From NCBI RefSeq assembly GCF_026340975.1, contig NZ_JAPEOS010000002.1, forward strand, positions 2,523,500 through 2,587,499: a stretch of 64,000 nt of DNA. The letters are read 5' to 3'. Below the pieces are notes generated by a model. It had not been told where the DNA came from. It did no database searches and saw only the letters and a program-made list of their open reading frames with translations. The DNA comes from Streptomyces sp. NBC_01214. GTDB lineage: Bacteria; Actinomycetota; Actinomycetes; Streptomycetales; Streptomycetaceae. Positions 58,419 to 64,000 of this stretch are shown here, piece by piece (the first letter of the stretch is position 1; each line of letters opens with the position of its first letter). A program made the position numbers and the translations under genes.

Positions 58419-59684
58419 TTGACCGCTCGCTTGACCGCCACCGCCCCGCCGGCCACGTACGGATCCGTCCTTGGTAGCCGGTACGTTGCCCGCCTGCTCG
58501 GTGGCACCCTGATCGGGCGCCTGCCCAACGGCATGGTCCCGGTGAGCCTCGTCCTGTGGATCACTGCGGGCGGCGGGACGCTGGCGTTCGGCGGACTCCT
58601 CGCCGCGCTCTACGGCCTGGCCTCGGGCCTCTCTCAGCCGGTCAAGGGCCAGCTGATGGACAGGTACGGGCAGACCCGGATCTCCATCCCGGCCGCCGTG
58701 CTCAACTCCTCCTGCTTGCTGGCGCTCCCGTGGGTCGGTGCCGACGGACAACAGGTGGTGGTGACCGCAGTCGTGGGGTTCGCCGGGCTGATCACCCCGC
58801 CCCTGGAGGCCGGACTGCGGGCTTTGTGGCCGACGGTCCTGCCGGATGCGAGGCGGCGGCGCGTCGTGCAGGCCCTCGATAGCGGCTCGCAGGGACTCCT
58901 CTACGTAGTGGGCCCACTGCTTGCCTCGTGGCTGGCGACCACGCACGGCCCCGATACCGCTCTTCTGGTGACTGCGACACTCGGCCTGACGGGCTCGGCG
59001 ATCGTCCTGACCGCCGGTCCGTCGAGGACATGGCGGCCGACCACAGAGGGCGGCGCGGGTACCGGACGGCTGATGAGCAGCGGGCTGGTCATGCTGTTCG
59101 CCGGCCTGGCGGGGACCGGGTTCACGCTCGGCGCGATGAACGTCTGGGCCGCCGATATGGCCGCCGTACAGGAGCAGCCGATGCTGTCTGGGTTCCTTCC
59201 CGCCGTGTTCTCCACCGGCAGCTTCCTGGGCGGCCTGGTCTACGCCCGCAGGACCTGGCCCGGCACCACGACCACGCAACTGCTCTGCACCAGCGTCCTG
59301 TTCCTCCTCGGCTGGCTTCCCCTGCTGGCCGACCCAGGCCCCCGAGCGGCCGTCGGCCTCGTGGGGATACCGGGCCTCTTCCTCACCTTGATCATCACCA
59401 ATGGCTTCCACACGGTGGACGCCCTCGCCCCGGCCTCCCGCACGACCGAGGCGTACGCCTGGCTGATCCTCTCGGTCGGCACCGGGCAGGCCGCCGGCAC
59501 CGCGCTCGCCGGAGCTCTCTCCACCAGCCCGCAGATCCTCGTTGCCCTGCCCGCCGCCGGCGCAGCAACTGCGCTGACCGTCCTGACCGCCGCCCACCCC
59601 AAACTCGGCCCCGGCCGACGCCTGGGCCGCCACCGCCGCCCACGCCACAGCCACCCGCGCCACTCGGTCTCGACGCTCCGCTAG
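58419..59684 (+). CDS. MFS transporter 1
   Basis: The 421-residue protein has twelve hydrophobic segments, as in major facilitator proteins. LLGGTLIGRLPNGMVPVSLV opens it, SQPVKGQLMDRYGQTRISIP is the loop after the second helix (with the D-R-x-G motif), and a central loop lies near residues 195-215. It is probably a proton-driven exporter of a small molecule. TTG 58,419. It shares length and order with the next gene (421 residues each), so both may come from a duplication, though identity is low. Such cargo in a transfer operon could give resistance or signal export. Confidence 0.85.
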   Translation: MTARLTATAPPATYGSVLGSRYVARLLGGTLIGRLPNGMVPVSLVLWITAGGGTLAFGGLLAALYGLASGLSQPVKGQLMDRYGQTRISIPAAVLNSSCLLALPWVGADGQQVVVTAVVGFAGLITPPLEAGLRALWPTVLPDARRRRVVQALDSGSQGLLYVVGPLLASWLATTHGPDTALLVTATLGLTGSAIVLTAGPSRTWRPTTEGGAGTGRLMSSGLVMLFAGLAGTGFTLGAMNVWAADMAAVQEQPMLSGFLPAVFSTGSFLGGLVYARRTWPGTTTTQLLCTSVLFLLGWLPLLADPGPRAAVGLVGIPGLFLTLIITNGFHTVDALAPASRTTEAYAWLILSVGTGQAAGTALAGALSTSPQILVALPAAGAATALTVLTAAHPKLGPGRRLGRHRRPRHSHPRHSVSTLR

Positions 59685-59767
59685 GCCGCTGTTGCCGCCC
59701 GCTCGGACTGTCGTCACCGTCCAGCCGGTCTGTTCCCCGAACGTATCCGCCCCACCCCGGAAAGACG

Positions 59768-61033
59768 ATGCCCCCCAAGCACGCTGCCGTCCTGCGGCCA
59801 CCCACCGGCCGACATGTCCGCACTCCCGACTTCGGACCCGTACGCGGCGTCTACGTCCCGCGCACTGCCGATGCCGGTGCCTTCGCCATGAGCACGTACG
59901 GCATCCCGCTGCTCGTCCTGGCCGTCACCGACTCGGCCACCCTGACCGGCTTGGCCTTCATGCTCGAATGGGTTCCCCGCCTTGGGGCGTTCGCCCTCGC
60001 GGGCGCCGCCGTGGACCGGTTCGGCAGCACACGGGTCCTTCGCATCGCCTCGGTCCTGCGCGCGGCGGTCGTCCTCGCCGCAGCCGCCGTCCTGCCCTCC
60101 GTGGGCGAGGGATCGAGCGCCGTGATCACAGTCATGACACTGGCCGCCACGACAGGCGTCCTCACCGAGTTCTCCTACATCGCGGCCGAGACCGCGGGCG
60201 GCGCCGCGAGCCGGGACGCCGGAGGCCATGCACACCGCGTCCAGGCCGTCCTGCTGGGCATCGACCAGGGCGCCACCCTTGCCGGCCCGGCCCTGGCCGG
60301 CGTGCTACTCCAGTACAGCGGCGCCACCGGCATGCTCCTGATCATCGCCGCCTGCTCCCTGCTCGGCGCGGCCCTGGCCCCCCGTCAGCGTCCCGTCTGG
60401 CCCCAAGAGGCCCCGGTCCCCGTCGCCCAGGGCCTCAAGATCGGATGGCGGACCCTGCGGTCGCTCCCCGCCCTGGGGTGGTTGTGCGTCGGGCTGGTGC
60501 TGTCCAACTGCGCGATCGGCCTCGTGCAGGCCGCCGGCCCCGTCCTGGTCATCAAGCAACTCGGTGGCACGAGCAGCCAGGTCGGCCTCGTCTGGTCGGC
60601 CGCCGCCATCGCCTCCCTGGCCATGGTCACCCTCGCCCGCTTCGCGATCGACCGCGCCGGCCTGTGGCCGGTCGGAGCTGCCGCAGCCTCCCTCGCCTCC
60701 CTGGCCTGCCTGGCTCTGGCAGCCGCTGACACCTACACCGTCTTCCTGGTCCTGGTGGCGTTGCTGATGGCCGGCGAAGCGGGCATGACCGTGGTGCTGC
60801 GCACCCTGCGCGCCCACCTCGTCCCGGCCGAGGTGTTCGGCAGCACCCTCTCGCTGATCATCCTGCTGCTCCTCGCGCCGTTCCCCCTCGCCGGAGCCCT
60901 GGTCGCGCTCACACCACCGGACCTGCTCGGCCACGCCATCACCGCCTGCGCCGTCCTGCAGGCCGTCGGGCTGGCCGTGGCCTTCGCGAAACTCCGCACC
61001 CATCCGGCCACCCGCCGCCCGCTCCCCGCCTGA
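59768..61033 (+). CDS. MFS transporter 2
   Basis: The 421-residue protein has about twelve membrane helices. MSTYGIPLLVLAVTDSATLT, FMLEWVPRLGAFALAGAAVD with RFGSTRVLRI (the D-R-F-G motif between helices 2 and 3), and MLLIIAACSLLGAALAPRQR before the central loop are seen. ATG 59,768 has a weak GAAAG upstream. It follows MFS 1 in the same direction, 83 nt later. Substrate unknown; a heterodimeric or complementary export pair is possible. Confidence 0.86.
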   Translation: MPPKHAAVLRPPTGRHVRTPDFGPVRGVYVPRTADAGAFAMSTYGIPLLVLAVTDSATLTGLAFMLEWVPRLGAFALAGAAVDRFGSTRVLRIASVLRAAVVLAAAAVLPSVGEGSSAVITVMTLAATTGVLTEFSYIAAETAGGAASRDAGGHAHRVQAVLLGIDQGATLAGPALAGVLLQYSGATGMLLIIAACSLLGAALAPRQRPVWPQEAPVPVAQGLKIGWRTLRSLPALGWLCVGLVLSNCAIGLVQAAGPVLVIKQLGGTSSQVGLVWSAAAIASLAMVTLARFAIDRAGLWPVGAAAASLASLACLALAAADTYTVFLVLVALLMAGEAGMTVVLRTLRAHLVPAEVFGSTLSLIILLLLAPFPLAGALVALTPPDLLGHAITACAVLQAVGLAVAFAKLRTHPATRRPLPA

Positions 61034-61071
61034 CCCCTCCCACCCCGCCTGCCATCCCGAACAGGACCACC

Positions 61072-62280
61072 ATGCCCGAGCCCACCGACTCCACCCAGCC
61101 GCAGCACCTTCGCCTCCGCCTGCGCGAAGTGGCCGCCCTCGACGACGAGGCGTTCGCCCACTATCTGCAGGAGCGCTTCGAGCACCTGGTGACGGCCGCG
61201 ATAGCCGATGCCGGCGGCCACCTCCGCCCCGCCCAGCACGACCTGCTCCACGCTCCCACTCGCCTGCACGAACTGCGTGACGCCCTCACCTTCGCCGAGG
61301 GCGACCTCCAGGTCGCCGTCGAGCGGATGACCTACCGCCAGGACCCGCGCGCCACCCGTACCGCCCGCCAGCTGAGGCAGGTCCGTACCGCCCGCCACCA
61401 AGTCCACCGGGAAACCGCCGCGCTGCGCCGGTCCGAAGACCGCACGCGCGAATCCGAGGAGACTCCTTCGACGGACACGGTCACCACGACCCGGGGCTGG
61501 CTCTCGCAGGCGCATCCCGTCCTCTTCGCCCAGCTCCTCGCCCAGGCTCACGTCGCCGCAGGGCTGCCCGCGCGCCCGCTGGCCAAGGACATCTTCGACA
61601 CTGTCGAGGAAGGCTGGGCCGATGGCTACCTCCCCGCGCCCCGCACAGCGGAGGTTGATCGCCTGCTGTCCATGGGAGCCGTGGCCTTCCGTAGCGCTGT
61701 CGCCGATGACGCCCGCGATCAGAACGACCGTGATCCGGCGCTGCGCCACCCGCTGCTGCAGCGGCGCTGGAACTCGGCACTGGAGGAACTGACCAGCCTG
61801 ACCGTGCCGGTGGCCAGGGCCTCCAGCTCCTCGGCCCTGGGCTCCCTGCCCAACGGGTTCGCCGACATGCCCGAACCCGACGCCTTCAAGGTTCTCAACG
61901 CGCGCCGGTTCCTGGTCGCGGCCTGGCAGCGCCGTGCCGAACACAACCGCCTGATCCGCCAGTACGCGATCACGGTGACCGACCGGCGCCGGACCGCTCC
62001 CGACCACGATCGACGGCGCCAGGCCATCGACGCGGCCCTCGACCGCCTCGTCGCCGCGCAGCCTGCCGCCGCCGCCCGCATCCTGGCCCGGCTCTGCCCG
62101 TACGCCACCGCGGACGGAAGGCTCGAGCCGGACACCTTCACCCCGGCCTTGCGCGCCCGTGCCAAGCGCGAGGTCCTCGCCGACCTCGCCGTCATCCGGA
62201 GGCTGGACACCGTGTTGCCCTCCGCGCTCCCTCCCAGGCCGGCCCTCGCCGCCCCGGCTGCCCTGACCGCCGCGCTCTGA
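61072..62280 (+). CDS. large helical hypothetical protein
   Basis: The 402-residue soluble protein is mainly helical and arginine-rich: LREVAALDDEAFAHYLQERF, LHELRDALTFAEGDLQVAVE and TARQLRQVRTARHQVHRETA. A second part follows with LLAQAHVAAGLPARPLAKDI and FKVLNARRFLVAAWQRRAEH. No known motif. ATG 61,072 is 38 nt after MFS 2. Coiled-coil-like content suggests self-assembly or DNA binding. Confidence 0.6.
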   Translation: MPEPTDSTQPQHLRLRLREVAALDDEAFAHYLQERFEHLVTAAIADAGGHLRPAQHDLLHAPTRLHELRDALTFAEGDLQVAVERMTYRQDPRATRTARQLRQVRTARHQVHRETAALRRSEDRTRESEETPSTDTVTTTRGWLSQAHPVLFAQLLAQAHVAAGLPARPLAKDIFDTVEEGWADGYLPAPRTAEVDRLLSMGAVAFRSAVADDARDQNDRDPALRHPLLQRRWNSALEELTSLTVPVARASSSSALGSLPNGFADMPEPDAFKVLNARRFLVAAWQRRAEHNRLIRQYAITVTDRRRTAPDHDRRRQAIDAALDRLVAAQPAAAARILARLCPYATADGRLEPDTFTPALRARAKREVLADLAVIRRLDTVLPSALPPRPALAAPAALTAAL

Positions 62281-62309
62281 CCGCACCCCCTTCGTTCGTG
62301 GAGACGCCC

Positions 62310-63152
62310 TTGCCTTCATCCGCCCCCCAGTCCGCCGCCACCGTGGACGGCGACGTCTACGTCACCCCCCGCTACCTCGCCGGATCGCCCGGCTACGGCG
62401 ATGCCGGCTTCGCCCCCGTCAAGCATTGGCCCCACCATCACCTCGACGAGGGCCCGCACCAACTCGTCGTAACCAGCCCGGACCACCGCATCCGGATCGG
62501 TTGGGCCGGAGACGACTACGACCTGTGGACGATCAGCGCCGCGCCCGACGCGGTCTCCGGACCCCAGTGGACCGCGATCGCCAACCAGAACACCCCGCCC
62601 GAGCTCGTCGCCGCCCTCACCACCGCCCTCGCCCGGGACTGGGCCGACGGCCAGGACCGCTTCCTTGCGGCCCCGTCGGCGTACTGGGCCGACAGCGTGG
62701 CACCGCTGGTCGCAGCCGGCTGGCAGCGCACGGGCGCCGAGGTCGGCATCGTGGAGCTGGCCGCTCCCGACAGCAACGCGGGTGTCTACATCAACCGCTC
62801 CCGCCGCGACCTGCCGGACGGGACGGAACTGTGGGCGGGCCCTCCGGGCTGGGGCACCCGCGCGGAGATCACGTTCAGCCCCGGTACGCCCTCTCACCTC
62901 ATCGCGGCCACCGCGGAGGCGTTCACGGACACAACTCCCGTGGCCCGCTGGCAGCAGGGCCTCGACCGTCAGCTCGCCGCCCTCGCGCAGCTCATGCCCG
63001 TCGTACCGCCCCGCCCTCCGGTGCCGACTCCCCGCGATCTCCGCCCCCGCATCGGGGTCCACCCGCCCGCTGCGGTCGGCAGCGTGCCGCGCTGGAGCAC
63101 CGCCACCACCCCCTCCGCTGCCCTTCCCGCCCGCGGCGCTGTACGCCGCTGA
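62310..63152 (+). CDS. DUF317 domain protein (third copy)
   Basis: The 280-residue protein has two DUF317-like repeats: VTPRYLAGSPGYGDAGFAPV to NTPPELVAALTTALARDW, then a second ending SPGTPSHLIAATAEAFTDTT. A proline-rich tail follows. I chose TTG 62,310 because GGAG lies about 7 nt before it, as for neighbouring genes; GTG 62,298 is possible. Paralogues lie on the minus strand at 33,250 and 34,587, but this copy lacks a clear helical partner before it. Confidence 0.78.
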   Translation: MPSSAPQSAATVDGDVYVTPRYLAGSPGYGDAGFAPVKHWPHHHLDEGPHQLVVTSPDHRIRIGWAGDDYDLWTISAAPDAVSGPQWTAIANQNTPPELVAALTTALARDWADGQDRFLAAPSAYWADSVAPLVAAGWQRTGAEVGIVELAAPDSNAGVYINRSRRDLPDGTELWAGPPGWGTRAEITFSPGTPSHLIAATAEAFTDTTPVARWQQGLDRQLAALAQLMPVVPPRPPVPTPRDLRPRIGVHPPAAVGSVPRWSTATTPSAALPARGAVRR

Positions 63153-63171
63153 CCGACAACGAGGAACCCCT

Positions 63172-63645
63172 TTGGCCCTGTTCACCGAACAGTTCTTCGC
63201 CGACCACCTCACGCTGCCCTACCCCGAGGCCGCCGTCGTCGGCCATGCCTACTACGCCGCCCCCGCCCCAGACCTCCCGCTGCGGCTCCGCATCGACTTC
63301 GCCCCCACGATCTACGCCGACCGCTACGACGGGCTGCGACTGCGGATCGTGCACCTCGACAAAGGACCGATCGACACCGCCGTGCTGCGCTTCGCCGACC
63401 ACGGCGCTTTCGACACCCGAGACCGGCGCCTCGGACACAAGCCCGGCCAGGGCGAGTACGGCACCTTCAACGACTGGAACCACAGCGAGCACCCCCCTTG
63501 GGTCGGCATTGGCGTTACCCGGCTGCGGGCCGCGATCGACCAGTACGTACGCCTGTGGATCCCCGGCGCTCCACCGGTACGGACCAGCCAGCCCCCCGCC
63601 GCCGCGGCCCGGCAAGTTCGGACCTTTGCCGCCCGGGCGCGGTGA
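63172..63645 (+). CDS. hypothetical protein
   Basis: The 157-residue protein (TEQFFADHLTLPYPEAAVVG, YAAPAPDLPLRLRIDFAPTI, YDGLRLRIVHLDKGPIDTAV, TFNDWNHSEHPPWVGIGVTR) is probably a beta-rich soluble protein. TTG 63,172 follows GAGGAA. It lies 19 nt behind the DUF317 gene, so they are likely a pair. Not recognised. Confidence 0.6.
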   Translation: MALFTEQFFADHLTLPYPEAAVVGHAYYAAPAPDLPLRLRIDFAPTIYADRYDGLRLRIVHLDKGPIDTAVLRFADHGAFDTRDRRLGHKPGQGEYGTFNDWNHSEHPPWVGIGVTRLRAAIDQYVRLWIPGAPPVRTSQPPAAAARQVRTFAARAR

Positions 63646-63760
63646 CCACCCTCCTGCCGTAGAGCCCCGCCCCTCGGCCGTCATTGGCCCATCGCGCCTA
63701 CTGACTCACCGTCGACCGCACCCGACTTCCCCTCTCCACCGACAGGACCCTCTCCTCCTT

Positions 63761-64000
63761 ATGCGCCTTCGCCCCGCCCATCCCGCCCACCTGGCCGTCG
63801 CCGTCGCCGCCCTCGCGGCAGGCACCCTGCTGCCCGCGACGGCCATGGCCGCCCCGGAAGCCTCCGTGGTGCTGGGCCCCGGCTACACCATCTCCGACTC
63901 CGAGGGACACGGCGCCTCCAGCCACATCGGTGCCTACGGCCCGCCCGGATCGGCCGTCCACGGCGACACCGAGACCTACTGCGCCGACCCTGAACGCAAG
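63761..64000 (+). CDS. secreted protein, N-terminal part only
   Basis: From ATG 63,761 a signal peptide (AVAVAALAAGTLLPATAMAA) leads into a mature part VVLGPGYTISDSEGHGASSH with IGAYGPPGSAVHGDTETYC. The frame is open at the end of the window. The length is unknown. Such starts occur in large surface proteins of Streptomyces elements; contact with the recipient cell is a guess. The 100 nt upstream of the start hold no other gene, so a promoter could be here. Confidence 0.65.
   Translation, partial: MRLRPAHPAHLAVAVAALAAGTLLPATAMAAPEASVVLGPGYTISDSEGHGASSHIGAYGPPGSAVHGDTETYCADPERK

Overview
The window is high-GC actinobacterial DNA, almost certainly Streptomyces. Codon third positions are nearly all G or C, GTG and TTG starts are common, and several families are typical of Streptomyces (DUF317, DUF4913, DUF6112, DUF6238, SCO6880). 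No rRNA, tRNA, CRISPR array, integrase or replication initiator is visible.

Positions 1-25,700 form a cation-transport and membrane-stress region. It holds the end of a large AAA ATPase, a decayed potassium channel, an alanine/sodium symporter, nhaA, small PGPG-type membrane proteins, an NfeD/SPFH pair, an RsbW-like kinase, a decayed second kdpB, a decayed kdpF-sensor unit, a complete kdpF-A-B-C-E-D locus, ktrB-ktrA and a two-gene ABC exporter. Two non-coding signals tie it together. One is a 24-nt leader core (three close copies, one weak) beside nhaA, the PGPG gene and the ABC genes. The other is a CCGTCAA-like 11-nt direct repeat in front of kdp, ktr, nhaA and others, which looks like an OmpR-family box, possibly for KdpE.

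Positions 26,000-51,300, read mostly from the minus strand, form a conjugation module. It includes a signal-peptide lysozyme-like/NlpC protein, DUF6112, a VirB6-like membrane protein, an SCO6880 protein, a VirB4-like ATPase, a relaxase-like protein, a VirD4-like coupling protein, a 5-methylcytosine methyltransferase and a DnaB N-domain protein. Between them lie many small genes, often overlapping by 4 nt. The cluster begins with an unusual leader carrying five tiny ORFs, each with its own Shine-Dalgarno sequence and encoding Met-Phe/Tyr-Arg-Pro. No working relaxase, replication gene or integrase is visible.

Positions 51,300-64,000, plus strand, hold the remaining accessory genes: an amino-methyltransferase, DUF4913, a RelE-like protein, a set of paralogous small helical proteins, a double HxlR-type regulator, two MFS transporters, a DUF317 protein and the start of a secreted protein. 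A perfect 25-bp palindrome beside a TATA-like box stands before two plus-strand gene blocks and one minus-strand block, with a degenerate copy next to the tiny-ORF leader. This suggests one repressor coordinates transfer and cargo genes.

Several genes are damaged by a single event (amber codon, frameshift, lost start), so the element and the ion-transport region show recent decay or sequencing errors. The window could be part of a linear plasmid, an integrative conjugative element or a chromosome arm; the sequence does not decide.
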